The notes beneath the pieces are model-generated. The model was given only the letters and a program-made list of their open reading frames with translations. It was not told where the DNA came from and made no database searches. A DNA stretch of 64,000 nucleotides from Sulfuricaulis limicola (lineage in GTDB: Bacteria > Pseudomonadota > Gammaproteobacteria > Acidiferrobacterales > Sulfurifustaceae): assembly GCF_002355735.1 (NCBI RefSeq), contig NZ_AP014879.1, forward strand, positions 1,426,001-1,490,000, written 5' to 3'. Positions 15,208 to 25,522 of this stretch are shown piece after piece. The stretch's first letter is position 1. The number at the start of each line of letters is the position of its first letter. The translations under genes were made by a program, and so were the position numbers.

Positions 15208-18200
15208 TTATTCCAGTTTGAACATATCTTCGGTGTCTGCCATTACAGTCCGTGACGCTTCCCGAGCCAGCCGCGTGATCTCCGGCCAGCTTTGTACCAG
15301 GGCGTTGTAGGCCATGGCCTCGTTTGCGCGCTTTTTGCGCTCGCACAGGGTATACAGGCGGTAGCAAAGTTCACGGGCGGTTTCGGCTTTCGCGCCGAGC
15401 TTCGCCACGATCTGCGCCGCTGCGCCTTCGCCGCCGGCTTCGAGCATGCGCACCAGGTGATGCACCATTTCCCAGACGTTGAGACGCTTGTCCGTAGTCG
15501 GGTCCCAGTCATCAGGCAGTTCGGCGGGTTTCAGCAGCCGCACCTTGCCAGCCTTGGACAGCAGAATGCCGGCATCACTCAGGCCAGAGACGCTCGTGTT
15601 CTTGGATTTGGAAAGCTGTTCGGCTACGCCGTAATCACCCTCGGCAAAACCGGTCTGCTCGAACCAGGTGAGTGCCCAGCGGGTGTCGGCATCGAAATCG
15701 CCTTCCTGCTCGGCCAGGGCTTCGTCGAGAGTCAGGTTGATCAGTGCCAGCGCGGCGCGCACCGAAAGTGGCTGGCCTTCGGCATCGAGCACCTTGGCGT
15801 AACGGGTATAGACCGCCATGCCGGGGCCGATGGCGGCCTGCGCCAGGTCCACCGGCGCGATGTTGCCTGCTTGCAGATGCGCCAATGCCTGCGGTAATTC
15901 GGCCTTTAGCGCGGCGACGAACTCGCGGCGGGTGGCTGTGGGTGCATTTATCGCACGCGGTCGACAGACGAGTACGATGCTGGAGGCGAGCGCGTTAGTG
16001 TCCATGCCGATCAATCTCGTCTGGTTCTCCGTGCGCATCGGCCAAGTCCCGCTGATCGCGAAGCCGGCCTCGATGACCGCAGCCAAGAAGGTGTCCCAAC
16101 CTGTATTCGTCGTGCCGTCATTGCCGTCGTTTTCGGACTGCTTGAAGGCGTAGTAGATGGTGACCGGGAAGGCCGGGTGCGAGTGCTCAGCCAACCTGTG
16201 CATAGCCTGCGTCATGCCATTGAGAAAGAATATCTCTGCCTTCTCCTTACTACCATGGCGGTAAGCCGTGGCCACCAACTCTTCGGCCTTGGGCACAGTG
16301 AGAGTGGCGAAGAGGTCGGGGAACACGGGCCTCAGCGACCGGCGAAGCCAGACGTAGAAGAAGTCAGATAAGTCGGCATAACCGATGTTGTCGTAGTAGG
16401 GAGGGTCGGTGGAAACGATCCGATCGGTAGAAATTTTCTGTGTCGCCGCATCCGCTTGATCCGCAGTTCCTCGCACTGGAGGCGGACAATTCCGTAACGT
16501 CTTCTCTGCGCCTTCAACAATTCCGAGAAAGTCTCCGCCAGCACCGGCGAAAGGATTGAGTTCAGCAAAATCCCACACCATCGGCAACGCTTGCCTTCCA
16601 AATGCGGGGGCTGACTTCCCTTCACCAGCTCTCCATCGAGCCTGCGTTACAAGGAAGACTGTCTGTTTGCTTACAACAAGGCCCAGATACAGTCCTACCG
16701 CATCGGCATAAGCTGTAGCACCGGATCCGCCAGTGACTAGACACATACCATCATCAGGCGAGCCGGCCACGATGGCGTCGCGCTTCACCTGTTCGCGCGC
16801 TTCCTGAACCAAACCGGATAAAGTCGTTAGTGCCGAGAGTTGACGGGGTGTAAATATCTCATGCCAGTGCGTAATTCCATATCCTCGACCGCTAACTAGG
16901 TTACTGGTCTCTTGGTTCATCTCTTGCTCTGGGCGCCAGTCTGGTTGTGCGCTGCGAGCGATAGAATCCTGCTCTGGTGTCGGTGTCATGTAGACCCGCT
17001 CGCGCTCGCCCTCAGCAACAATTGCCATTAGGCTCACACCGTTACGCTTCGCCTGAAATTCTCCCCGAACGTAGTCGTGTGACATTGGTATGTCGGACAT
17101 CAAGCAGCGGAAGTTCGCCCCACGCGCAAGCTTGGTGCCATTCTTCGCTGCTTCTGCATCCTTGGGCTTGCCCACTTTAACCGTAAATCGATAGTTGTTT
17201 CCCGCGATTACCGGCTCCACATACACCTCCTTACCCGCTTTGGTGGAGAGCATAAAAGTAGTGGCAAGCGGAACATCAACGTTGGCAAAGGCCGGGTTGG
17301 GACTTTTCACCGTGCGCGCCCACAGCCAGGCGATGACGGTGAGCTTCTGACCGAGGTATTTCTTCAGGTCCGGTCGCTCCTTGGCCATGGCCGCCGTCAC
17401 CTCAATCTTGGGGTAGAGGTGACCGATGCGTTTCTCGGCCTCGTCGCGCATCCACTGGCCGTAGTAACGCACGTCCTCAGCGAGGCCCTGCGCGCCGCGC
17501 CAGACTGTCATGGCCTTCTCGTCGTCCCGCTTCTTTTGCCATGCCGGATTCACGGGCGGCTTACCGGCGAACTTCGGCGGAATCTCAATCATCGCCTTGT
17601 TGATCAGCACCGCCACCGGATTGAGATCGCTGGCGTAACTCTCCAGCCCCAGCCGCTGCGCTTCCAGCGGCAATGCACCGCCGCCCGCGAAGGGATCGTG
17701 GAAAGCGGGCAGCTTGTTGCGGTCGAACAGCTCCTTCGCGCGCGGATGGCCGGCGTTCTCGGCGCAGGCCCGCCGCCAGCTCTGCCAGATTTCGTCGCGC
17801 GCCGCCTGCAGCACCGCCTCGTTAGTGGTGTTCTCCCACAGCACCAGATCCTCGACGATGCGGAACAGCCGCTGGCGTTCCAGGTCGGCCAGCATGTCGT
17901 CGAGGGTCGGCGCCGGACCCGGCTCCGGGACTGAAAGATTGGTCCCTTTGGCCCTCTCGGCGAGGGCCCGCGCCTCCTCCCACAGCTTGAGACGCGCCTT
18001 GAGCGCGGACTCCGCCTTGCGGCGCAGCTTCGGATCCGCCCGGAGCACATCCACGTAGGCCGATGGATCATCCACCATCTGCGCAAAAATCACCGCCCGC
18101 GCCGCCGCCAGCGGCCGCCGCGCCCACCACAAGTGCAGCGTGCTCGGATGCCCGTGGCGGATGGACTTCTCCCGCGCGCTGGCAATGTTGATCGCCTCTA

Positions 18201-18240
18201 GCGGCAGGGCGACTTCGATGAGCTTCATTTTATACGTCAT
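15208..18240 (-). CDS. DUF1156-domain DNA methyltransferase
   Basis: A 1010-residue adenine-type DNA methyltransferase. The N-terminal DUF1156 block is [20 protein letters not shown] and [19 protein letters not shown]. The SAM-binding motif [14 protein letters not shown] is at 181-194 and the catalytic DPPY at 612-615 ([20 protein letters not shown]). It probably marks host DNA so that the helicase/ATPase partners act only on unmodified DNA; the target site is unknown. The ATG at 18240 is used because the frame further upstream lies inside the preceding gene; an ATG four codons later is also possible. Gaps are 11 bases to the gene before and 6 to the gene after. Confidence 0.92.
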   Translation of the reverse strand: MTYKMKLIEVALPLEAINIASAREKSIRHGHPSTLHLWWARRPLAAARAVIFAQMVDDPSAYVDVLRADPKLRRKAESALKARLKLWEEARALAERAKGTNLSVPEPGPAPTLDDMLADLERQRLFRIVEDLVLWENTTNEAVLQAARDEIWQSWRRACAENAGHPRAKELFDRNKLPAFHDPFAGGGALPLEAQRLGLESYASDLNPVAVLINKAMIEIPPKFAGKPPVNPAWQKKRDDEKAMTVWRGAQGLAEDVRYYGQWMRDEAEKRIGHLYPKIEVTAAMAKERPDLKKYLGQKLTVIAWLWARTVKSPNPAFANVDVPLATTFMLSTKAGKEVYVEPVIAGNNYRFTVKVGKPKDAEAAKNGTKLARGANFRCLMSDIPMSHDYVRGEFQAKRNGVSLMAIVAEGERERVYMTPTPEQDSIARSAQPDWRPEQEMNQETSNLVSGRGYGITHWHEIFTPRQLSALTTLSGLVQEAREQVKRDAIVAGSPDDGMCLVTGGSGATAYADAVGLYLGLVVSKQTVFLVTQARWRAGEGKSAPAFGRQALPMVWDFAELNPFAGAGGDFLGIVEGAEKTLRNCPPPVRGTADQADAATQKISTDRIVSTDPPYYDNIGYADLSDFFYVWLRRSLRPVFPDLFATLTVPKAEELVATAYRHGSKEKAEIFFLNGMTQAMHRLAEHSHPAFPVTIYYAFKQSENDGNDGTTNTGWDTFLAAVIEAGFAISGTWPMRTENQTRLIGMDTNALASSIVLVCRPRAINAPTATRREFVAALKAELPQALAHLQAGNIAPVDLAQAAIGPGMAVYTRYAKVLDAEGQPLSVRAALALINLTLDEALAEQEGDFDADTRWALTWFEQTGFAEGDYGVAEQLSKSKNTSVSGLSDAGILLSKAGKVRLLKPAELPDDWDPTTDKRLNVWEMVHHLVRMLEAGGEGAAAQIVAKLGAKAETARELCYRLYTLCERKKRANEAMAYNALVQSWPEITRLAREASRTVMADTEDMFKLE

Positions 18241-18251
18241 GTATTGGATCG

Positions 18252-19904
18252 TCAGGTTGCGCGTGTGGACAAATGTGACGGGAATGAACCGACCACGACT
18301 TGCTGACTGTCGTCGTCCCAAAAGAAATAGAGCCGGAAACCAAACCGTTCCTCGCGAGAACTGCTGCCTTTAATGTGGCGGTCCAGCTGTCTCGTTCGAC
18401 CATAATACTGAACTACGTATTCGTCCCCCTGCTCACCGGCTCGGCCCCCGGCGAAACTGGGTTGTTCTTCCAGCCCAAGTTCGGCTAAGGCCTGTTCATA
18501 GGCCCTTTTCTTATCCAACCCACCTTCCTGCTTCATTGGCACGAATTGGTCGCGAAGAATGACCAATGTCTTGTAGGCCAGCGCCGGGTTCTCAAATGAG
18601 GATTTCGTGGCATGTCGAATCGCTCTTGGCATGACGTGGACGCTGCCGGAGAGATAGCTTTTGCACCATTCCTCAAGGTCGTCAAAAGAATCCGGTATGG
18701 AAGTTTCTTCCTGCTTCCCCGCCGTGTGGAGCGCGGCCTCTAGGTGGGCTAGCCGTGCCTGTAGTGAGCGATAATCAACTCGTGTCTGGTCTCGCTCACT
18801 CTCGATGAGTTTGCGATCCACTTCCGCGGACTGCAGGAGACCATCATAAGTTTCTTTCTCCTCTTTCAGCTTTCGGTTCAAGCTGTCGTTTTCCTCCATT
18901 GCGAGGGCCAGCAACTCTTTATCCGATGCGCCCTGTTTGCTGGCTTTGTTGCGCCTTTGCTTAATCGCCTGCGCGTGTATATCCGCAAACGACGGTAGCT
19001 GACTATAAATATCGACCCCCACAACTGTGTCACGGAGAGCACGCTCAACAAGGAAACGCTTGAATGCTTCCGCACCACCTTCTGGCCACTCTTCAATGCT
19101 TCCAGACATGGCAATCGGATGCTCGTTGGGAGCATCTTCGTTGATGTCCAGCCCGGGGCGATAGGTGCGCACGGCCTTGTTAAATACTGAAAACTCCTTG
19201 CCAAGCTGGTCGGTCAATGAATATGAGGCCTCGCCTGTCAACGTGACAACATGAGCGGCACCAATTGTTAGCCGGGCCAAGCCATCAACATCGAACACCG
19301 CCGGTCCATCATTACCATGTTTGTCGCCAAGGGACACAACAATTACTGGCCGTGTACGAGCGGAATCTAGCAATAAGTCCACCAGCTGACGGACTGAATC
19401 ATCTGTATCCACATGCCAAGCCTTGGTAGAAATTCGCCGACTATCCAAATACGCAGCATGATGGCTGACGACTTGCGCGACAACTCCGGGTATCGTTGCA
19501 TCAAACTCGGGGGAGTCTCCGAGAGCGACGGCTTGGAGACGACAACCAAAAAGGATATTTTTCTCGTCGAGTAAAATGCCAGTTTCGGTGGTCCAATTGC
19601 GCCTTGCTACCCCTTTATCGGCGTCGCTGATCCGAAAGCACCAATAATTGGGATCTTCCAGCGCAAGCGCCGATACCGGCTGGGCTCCCACTTCCAACAT
19701 ATCGAATGATTCACCTTCCCAGGCATGCTTCGGGAGAAGCCGCCCCGCTCGTCTGGCTAGCCATTGAAGGGCTTCATTGCGGATTTCTCCGAATGTTTTT
19801 TTAGGATCGTCGGATTGAAACGTCAGGAGCACCTGGCTAACAGATCGCACGCGCGAGAATGGCGCCCGCCCGGCAAAGGTTGGTTTCTGTGGGCTGTTTG
19901 TCAT
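18252..19904 (-). CDS. Uncharacterised coiled-coil defence protein
   Basis: A 550-residue protein with no family I can name. The N-terminal half (to about 310) looks alpha/beta with a [16 protein letters not shown] strand-loop. Residues about 335-400 form a coiled coil ([45 protein letters not shown]). The C-terminal 60 residues ([45 protein letters not shown]) have the pattern of a RelE-like small toxin fold, which is only a guess. It starts with a four-base ATGA overlap with the helicase and precedes the methylase, so it is an integral operon member. Confidence 0.72.
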   Translation of the reverse strand: MTNSPQKPTFAGRAPFSRVRSVSQVLLTFQSDDPKKTFGEIRNEALQWLARRAGRLLPKHAWEGESFDMLEVGAQPVSALALEDPNYWCFRISDADKGVARRNWTTETGILLDEKNILFGCRLQAVALGDSPEFDATIPGVVAQVVSHHAAYLDSRRISTKAWHVDTDDSVRQLVDLLLDSARTRPVIVVSLGDKHGNDGPAVFDVDGLARLTIGAAHVVTLTGEASYSLTDQLGKEFSVFNKAVRTYRPGLDINEDAPNEHPIAMSGSIEEWPEGGAEAFKRFLVERALRDTVVGVDIYSQLPSFADIHAQAIKQRRNKASKQGASDKELLALAMEENDSLNRKLKEEKETYDGLLQSAEVDRKLIESERDQTRVDYRSLQARLAHLEAALHTAGKQEETSIPDSFDDLEEWCKSYLSGSVHVMPRAIRHATKSSFENPALAYKTLVILRDQFVPMKQEGGLDKKRAYEQALAELGLEEQPSFAGGRAGEQGDEYVVQYYGRTRQLDRHIKGSSSREERFGFRLYFFWDDDSQQVVVGSFPSHLSTRAT

Positions 19905-22900
19905 GAGGGACGCCCGCCCTTGGCAATCAATTCAGCGAAATCATAATTGACGCTCGTCACACCGAAATCCGGTTCGCGCTGGAACGGCTGGCGCACGTAG
20001 TGGACGCGGTGCGTAATATCGCCGGTAAACTCAACAATCGCCAAGAGGAAATCCTCAGGTTTGTTCAGCGAGTAGAGAATCTCGTTGCGCGTGACGGTGA
20101 TCGTCTGTGCGCCAGTGACCCGACCTTTAACCTCGATGAAACGCAGCTTGCCAGTGCCAGGCACACGGCTCTCGATGTCGTAGCCGAGCTTCTCAAGTTC
20201 GCGGTCTGTTGGCTCGAAACCGAGTTTGCGTTCGATCTCCATGACAATGGCGCGGGCGCGGTCGGCACTGACCAAGGTATCCACAGGCGTTGTTGGTGTT
20301 GCCGCTGCCTTCCCTGTCATGGATGCGAGCAGCCCCATCGGCACCACCAAGATGCCGCCGAGAACGACGGGTGGTAGCGGCGAAATATGGGCTTCTTGTT
20401 TCAGTTCTTCCAGCCGCTTCTGCAACCGACCCTGGAGTAGATCGGCTCGCTTGCGGGCCTCGCCCGAATTGAGCCTGGCGTTAGGTCTGCCGGCCTGCTC
20501 CTGGAGCTTGAGCTGCTCGGCGCGGTGATCCCAGTAGGTGATCTCCTTGGTGAGTCGCTCCTTCACTGCCGCTTCGGTCTTGGCGATAAGCGCGAGCTTG
20601 CCGTCTCGAACCTCGGCAAGGTGCTCCGGCACGACATGAGCCACGGCGTAGCCTTGCGCCTTCTGTTCCAACTCGCGGTTGAGCTTTGCGCACTCAGGCC
20701 GATCGAGGATCTCCTGTACATTTGGCTCGCCCTCGGCCAGTGGTCGGTAGTCGAGATAGGGCGCGTAATGCATATGGCGTGTGTTACCGTCGGCATCGAG
20801 TTCCACGTAGAGCATGCGCTTGGAGACGATACGGCGCTCGCCCGAGCGCGTGAGACTCGCGTCCTGGATCGCATGTTCGAGATAGAAGAGCACGCGTGGC
20901 TGTGTGCCGCTGTCGTGCTCGTCCACCAGTACGGCACCGCGCTTGAGCAGGTCGCGGTGGCGCTCAAGCGTGATGTCGATGACCGAGTCGAGAAGTGGAT
21001 GGCCCGGGCATACGAAGGCGGCCAACGGCTGACCCTGCGGCGCGACCAGCGATTTGTCGAAGGCAATGCGTTCATAGCGTGGGAGCACCGGCTCGCCGAT
21101 ACCAATCAGGCGGTCGCGATGGCGCACCGGGGCCGGAACGTGGGTGATTTCGTAGCGGCGCGGCTCGCGCTGCTTGACTGCACCACCAAGACGCTGGAAA
21201 GCCTCGTGAAAAAAAGACTCAATGTAGTGCGGCTGCAGACGACGTGCATCGGCGCGTTCCATGTCTTCGCGGATGCGATGAACACGACTTGCGTCCATGG
21301 CATCGTGGGCGAGCGCGCGTTCATCAAGAAGATCCTGAAGATGACCACGATCGAGCGCCTTATCTAGAACGGTGGTCAGGTAGGCTTTAATCTCGGGTAG
21401 TTCACCATACCGGATGGCCTGAATTAAGAGATCGCGCAGGGATTTGCCCTCAAACTGGAGTTTGCCGAGCACGTCGAAAACCTGACCGCCGAGGGCCTGT
21501 CGGGCCTGCTCCAACTTCTCCAGCAGCTTGCGATAAACGTCGCCTTCACGGGTCTCTTCGGCCACCAGGTTCCACAGGTGGCACGCCTCGGTTTGCCCAA
21601 TGCGGTGGATGCGGCCGAAGCGCTGCTCCAGACGGTTGGGGTTCCACGGCAAATCGTAGTTCACCATTAGGTGCGCACGCTGGAGGTTGATGCCCTCGCC
21701 TGCAGCGTCGGTGGCCAGCAGCACCTGCACCTCAGGATCAAACTTGAATGCCTCCTGTACTTTCAGGCGCTCCTCTCGTCCCATGCCACCATGGATCACG
21801 ACCACTGCCTGCTGACCAAGTGGTGTAGTGATGCGGCTCTGGAGGTAGTTCAGCGTATCGCGGTGTTCCGTGAAAATAATGAGTTTCTGATGCGGCGAGG
21901 ATGTAGGCCGCGGTATCTCTCCGGCACCGTAGGGTGCATCCGGTTCGGCCACGCGATTGGCACTGCCGGCGGTGGTGAAAATTTCGTCGAGCAAGCTCGA
22001 CAGCTCGCGCCACTTGGTATCCGCGCCGCTGCGGCGAACTCCGAGAGCAAGTGACTCCAGCCCTTTAAGGGTCGCGATCTCAGCCTTCAACTCAACGATG
22101 GAACGCGCCGCAGTCGCCTGGTCAAGGACTTCCTCCTCTGCGGCCTCGACTTCGTTGTCCGGCGCGTCTTCGAGGTCTTCGACATCCTCGACATCGAATG
22201 TCGGCGTGGCGGGCGCTAGCACGGGCGCGGCTTGGCCACCGCGTTGGAGGACTTCCAGTTCGCGTAACCGGCTTTCCAACCGCTCACGGCGACGGCGCAG
22301 GGATTGGTAAATCGCCTCGGGTGATGAAGCCAGTCGCCGTTGAAGGATGGTGAGCGCGAATCCGACGGTTCCTGCGCGCTTGTCATTTTCAAGCTTCTCG
22401 GCACGATTGAACTCATCGCGCACGTAGTCAGTGACCGCCTTATAGAGATGGGCTTCAGCGTCCGAGAGCTTGTAGGGCACGGTATAAGCAATGCGCGGAG
22501 GAAACAACCGCGTGCCGTCGAACTTGAGCAGGCTCTCCTTTACCATGCGGCGCATCAGGTCCGAAACGTCGGCGACGTGGACCCCATCGCGGAACCGCCC
22601 CTCGAAACGGTCACCATCGAGCAGCGCCATGAAGAGCTGGAAGTCCTCTTCTTTGCCATTGTGCGGTGTCGCTGTCATTAACAGGAAGTGCCTTGTGAGA
22701 GTCGAGAGCAGCTGTCCAAGGCGGTAGCGCTTGGTGTACTTGATCTCGCCGCCGAAGACGGTGGCCGACATTTTGTGCGCTTCGTCGCAAACCACGAGAT
22801 CCCAGCGGCCATCCGGCGCCTGGAGCTTTTGCTGCACGTCCTCGTTGCGTGAGAGCTTATCGAGTCGGGCGATGACGAGATTGGTTTCCAGAAACCAGTT

Positions 22901-23479
22901 GCCAGTACGTGCAGCTTCGAGCTTGTCATTGGTAAGAATCTTGAAAGGCAGATGGAAGCGGCGGTAGAGCTCGTCCTGCCATTGTTCGGCGAGACTGCCC
23001 GGGCAAACAATGAGGCAACGTTGTAGATCGCCGCGGGCAATCAGCTCCTTGATGAGCAGGCCCGCCATGATGGTCTTTCCGGCGCCGGGATCGTCGGCAA
23101 GCAGGAAGCGCAACGGCTGGCGCGGCAACATGGATTCGTATACCGCCGTGATCTGGTGCGGTAACGGATCGACGACGGAGGTATGGACCGCCAGTACCGG
23201 ATCGAACAAGTGTGCAAGACGAATGCGCTGTGCTTCGGAGACTAGGCGGAAGAGCGCCCCATCTCCATCGAAACTCCAGGGCCGGCCTTGTTCGACAATC
23301 TCGATGCGTGGCTCATCGTGACGGTAGAGGAGCTCGTTCGCGACCTTGCCCGCCGGGGTCTTGTATGTAAGCTCCAGCGCCTCCGATCCATACCACTGGA
23401 CGTTCACGACTGTGACCAGCGCATCCGGTAGGATGCCCCGGATCGCGGCGTTGGGTTGGAGGTCTTCGAGCTTACTCAT
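19901..23479 (-). CDS. SNF2-family helicase with C-terminal DUF3883-like domain (DrmD-like)
   Basis: A 1192-residue superfamily 2 ATPase. Motif I DDPGAGKT at 129-136, motif II DEAH at 232-235, motif III TATPHNG, and the C-terminal helicase lobe with FTEHRDTLNYL, ATDAAGEGINLQ and NRLEQRFGRIHRIGQ. The last about 120 residues contain an IERKLGFEPTDRELEKLGYD-I-ESR and FIEVKGR nuclease-like DUF3883 domain. This architecture resembles DrmD of class 1 DISARM. First gene of the defence operon. The ATG at 23479 (MSKLEDLQPN) is preferred over an upstream in-frame ATG at 23566 whose added residues look non-coding. Confidence 0.92.
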   Translation of the reverse strand: MSKLEDLQPNAAIRGILPDALVTVVNVQWYGSEALELTYKTPAGKVANELLYRHDEPRIEIVEQGRPWSFDGDGALFRLVSEAQRIRLAHLFDPVLAVHTSVVDPLPHQITAVYESMLPRQPLRFLLADDPGAGKTIMAGLLIKELIARGDLQRCLIVCPGSLAEQWQDELYRRFHLPFKILTNDKLEAARTGNWFLETNLVIARLDKLSRNEDVQQKLQAPDGRWDLVVCDEAHKMSATVFGGEIKYTKRYRLGQLLSTLTRHFLLMTATPHNGKEEDFQLFMALLDGDRFEGRFRDGVHVADVSDLMRRMVKESLLKFDGTRLFPPRIAYTVPYKLSDAEAHLYKAVTDYVRDEFNRAEKLENDKRAGTVGFALTILQRRLASSPEAIYQSLRRRRERLESRLRELEVLQRGGQAAPVLAPATPTFDVEDVEDLEDAPDNEVEAAEEEVLDQATAARSIVELKAEIATLKGLESLALGVRRSGADTKWRELSSLLDEIFTTAGSANRVAEPDAPYGAGEIPRPTSSPHQKLIIFTEHRDTLNYLQSRITTPLGQQAVVVIHGGMGREERLKVQEAFKFDPEVQVLLATDAAGEGINLQRAHLMVNYDLPWNPNRLEQRFGRIHRIGQTEACHLWNLVAEETREGDVYRKLLEKLEQARQALGGQVFDVLGKLQFEGKSLRDLLIQAIRYGELPEIKAYLTTVLDKALDRGHLQDLLDERALAHDAMDASRVHRIREDMERADARRLQPHYIESFFHEAFQRLGGAVKQREPRRYEITHVPAPVRHRDRLIGIGEPVLPRYERIAFDKSLVAPQGQPLAAFVCPGHPLLDSVIDITLERHRDLLKRGAVLVDEHDSGTQPRVLFYLEHAIQDASLTRSGERRIVSKRMLYVELDADGNTRHMHYAPYLDYRPLAEGEPNVQEILDRPECAKLNRELEQKAQGYAVAHVVPEHLAEVRDGKLALIAKTEAAVKERLTKEITYWDHRAEQLKLQEQAGRPNARLNSGEARKRADLLQGRLQKRLEELKQEAHISPLPPVVLGGILVVPMGLLASMTGKAAATPTTPVDTLVSADRARAIVMEIERKLGFEPTDRELEKLGYDIESRVPGTGKLRFIEVKGRVTGAQTITVTRNEILYSLNKPEDFLLAIVEFTGDITHRVHYVRQPFQREPDFGVTSVNYDFAELIAKGGRPS

Positions 23480-23890
23480 GTTTGCAGAGGTCGCTGGAGA
23501 GATTCCCCATTGTGCGACGTGACAACTCTTGGGCTGAATCGCCAACCACCCAGCCAGCTTGCACAATAAGCAGCTTGTTTATCAACCCCTTGGCTTCTTT
23601 TTCTGGTTCTGGGACCAACGCTCCCCCTCCTCCAATCCCTTTTATTTATGCTGGAATCCTAACATAAGACTCCCGATATGACGGAGTTGGTGGGAATTGC
23701 GGAAATCTGCGGGAAATTCTGGGCGCCGGCTGATGCAGTGGGAAAGGCGTCTTTTAGAAGTCCTGGGCCGCCGCCTCCAACATGCGGGGTGACGGTGTTC
23801 CCCCTCTCCCCCGCCCTCTCCCGCGAAGGGGAGAGGGAGTTAATTTTTGGGGACAGGTTTCGCGCGGGGGAACAAAAGCCCTCGGGTTAA
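23480..23890. other. Spacer upstream of the defence operon
   Basis: No gene is supported in these 411 bases. It should carry the promoter of the minus-strand defence operon; I could not pick out a convincing -35/-10 pair. A CCCCTCTCCCCCGCCCTCTCCC...GGGGAGAGGG hairpin-type repeat occupies 23799-23840, beside the end of the metallopeptidase gene. Confidence 0.5.
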
Positions 23891-24745
23891 CTAGAGCCGG
23901 GTGACGGCAAACGTGTCGCAATCGCGAAGATCGCCACTCGTGAGGCCGCGCTTGAACCAGCTTACGCGCTGCGCGGAACTGCCGTGGGTGAATGAATCCG
24001 GGCTGACATAACCGCCGCGTGCCTGTCGCATCAGGCGGTCGTCGCCGATCGCGCTGGCGGCGTTGAGCCCCTCTTCCACGTCGCCGGCTTCGAGGATTTG
24101 TTTCGTCCGTTGCGTGTGGTTGGCCCACACGCCGGCATAGCAATCGGCCTGCAGCTCCAGCCGCACCGACAGGGCGTTGGCCTGGCCCGCGTTCGCGCGT
24201 TGCGCCTCCTGCACCTTGCCCGCGATGCCGAGAAGATTTTGCACGTGATGCCCGACTTCATGCGCGATGACGTACGCCTGCGCGAAATCCCCCGGCGCCT
24301 GAAAGCGCTCGCGCAGCTCGCGATAAAACGCCAGATCGATGTAAAGCTTCTGGTCGCCCGGGCAATAAAACGGGCCGGCCGCCGCCTGGCCCATGCCGCA
24401 GGCCGACTGCACGACGCCGGTGAACAACACCAGCGTGGGTTCGCGGTAGCTCAGGTTCATCTGGCGGAACAGGGCATGCCAGGCATCCTCGGTATCGGCG
24501 AGCACCACGGAAACGAATTGGCCCAGCTCGCGATCTTCTTCCGAAAGCTCGACGGGTTCGGTGGTTGAGCCCGTCGGGACGTTCAGCGTCGTCACCTCTT
24601 GCAGCACCGTGCCCGGATCGACGCCGAAGAGCAGCGCCACCAGCGCCAGCACCACGACACCGCCCACGCCCAGGCCGACCCCGCCCACCCTCATGCCGCG
24701 GCGATCTTCAACGTTCTGGCTCTGCCTCTGACCTTTCCACAACAT
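23891..24745 (-). CDS. ypfJ: Neutral zinc metallopeptidase, YpfJ family
   Basis: A 284-residue membrane-anchored peptidase. One transmembrane helix (GVGLGVGGVVVLALVALLFG, about 22-41) is followed by an extracytoplasmic domain with the zinc motif HEVGHH at 162-167 and the third-ligand region ELQADCYAGVWA near 197. The segments SACGMGQAAAGPFYCPGD and KLYIDLAFY are typical of the family. The start MLWKGQRQSQNVEDRRG is the standard one (MxWxGxRxSxNVEDRRG). Substrate unknown. Monocistronic. Confidence 0.95.
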   Translation of the reverse strand: MLWKGQRQSQNVEDRRGMRVGGVGLGVGGVVVLALVALLFGVDPGTVLQEVTTLNVPTGSTTEPVELSEEDRELGQFVSVVLADTEDAWHALFRQMNLSYREPTLVLFTGVVQSACGMGQAAAGPFYCPGDQKLYIDLAFYRELRERFQAPGDFAQAYVIAHEVGHHVQNLLGIAGKVQEAQRANAGQANALSVRLELQADCYAGVWANHTQRTKQILEAGDVEEGLNAASAIGDDRLMRQARGGYVSPDSFTHGSSAQRVSWFKRGLTSGDLRDCDTFAVTRL

Positions 24746-24871
24746 GGCTGAAGCCTCCTGTGCGCCGTTTGCCGGAAACGGGCTTGATCCGTAGGCGGGT
24801 ATATTAATCCCGATGAGGGGGGGAATGGCAGAAGGAATTCCTGATTGCGCGGGAATGACAACCGCTCCACC

Positions 24872-25143
24872 GTCATGCCCGCGAAAGCGGGCATCCAGGT
24901 TTTAAATGACATCCCGCGACAGCGGGATACTTCATCGGTTCGGCGGGTTACGGCGAAATAGGCCTAACCCGCCCTACATTAATATTGTAGGGCGTACCCT
25001 AGGGAGAAAGGTTGTCATTCCCGCGAAGCTTGTCCCCGCATGTAGTAAGCGGGGAGCGGGAATCCAGTCTTATGGCGCGTGGGTTGTGCCTTACGTGCCC
25101 GATGCGTTTTTGTGTTGGGGTTCGCTGCGCTCACCCCGACCTA
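24872..25143. repeat. Cluster of palindromic repeats
   Basis: A run of elements with little else between: GTCATGCCCGCGAAAGCGGGCATCC (24872-24897), a related ATCCCGCGACAGCGGGAT (24911-24928), CGGCGGGTTACGG...CCTAACCCGCCCTACA (24941-24978), half of a TGTAGGGCG unit (24985-24998), a split GTCATTCCCGCG...GGGAATCCAG unit with an inner CCCCGC/GCGGGG stem (25014-25067), and TTGGGGTTCGCTGCGCTC-ACCCCGACCTACG (25116-25143). Confidence 0.8.
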
Positions 25144-25163
25144 CGCCCTGGGTAAACAGCCGA

Positions 25164-25508
25164 TCAAGCCGCTGTGCGCACGACGAATTCCGTCCGGATC
25201 TCGTCGAACGGAACGCGAATACGGCGGCCCGCTTTTTCGATCAGCCCAATCTCAACCAGCACCTGAATATCGGTGTGCACATTCTTGACGTCGCGGCCGA
25301 GCTCGCGCGCCAGGGCGCGGATCGACATCGGTTCCCGTCCCTGCAAAGCGCGCAACAACTCCCAGCGCTTGCCGGTAAGGGTCTTGAGGAGCGTATCGAG
25401 GTTTTCGAAACTGACGAATTCGCCCTGCGCAGCGCGTGTTTTCACCGCTCGCCGAAACCGGCCGAGTGATTTTTTAACACTTGAGACTTCAATCGTTACC
25501 GTGCGCAT
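25164..25508 (-). CDS. HTH regulator of the HVO_A0114/TumA antitoxin type
   Basis: A 114-residue winged-helix protein. Blocks MRTVTIEVSSVKKSL, FVSFENLDTLLKTLTGKRWELLRALQGREPMSIRALAREL and GRDVKNVHTDIQVLVEIGLIE match the family annotated as HVO_A0114 putative DNA-binding protein, which often is the antitoxin of a DUF6516 (TumE) toxin. Here no such toxin is adjacent, so it is an orphan. ATG at 25508 gives the family-typical start; an in-frame upstream ATG overlaps the preceding gene. It follows the ORF6N gene by 14 bases. Confidence 0.82.
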   Translation of the reverse strand: MRTVTIEVSSVKKSLGRFRRAVKTRAAQGEFVSFENLDTLLKTLTGKRWELLRALQGREPMSIRALARELGRDVKNVHTDIQVLVEIGLIEKAGRRIRVPFDEIRTEFVVRTAA

Positions 25509-25522
25509 GGCTAACCTGCGAC

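Noticed and set aside
11860-23479. Type I restriction-modification or BREX system
   Set aside because: No HsdS-type specificity subunit, no PglZ or Lon-like protein, and the methylase belongs to the DUF1156 group; the set fits a DISARM-related or separate defence operon better.
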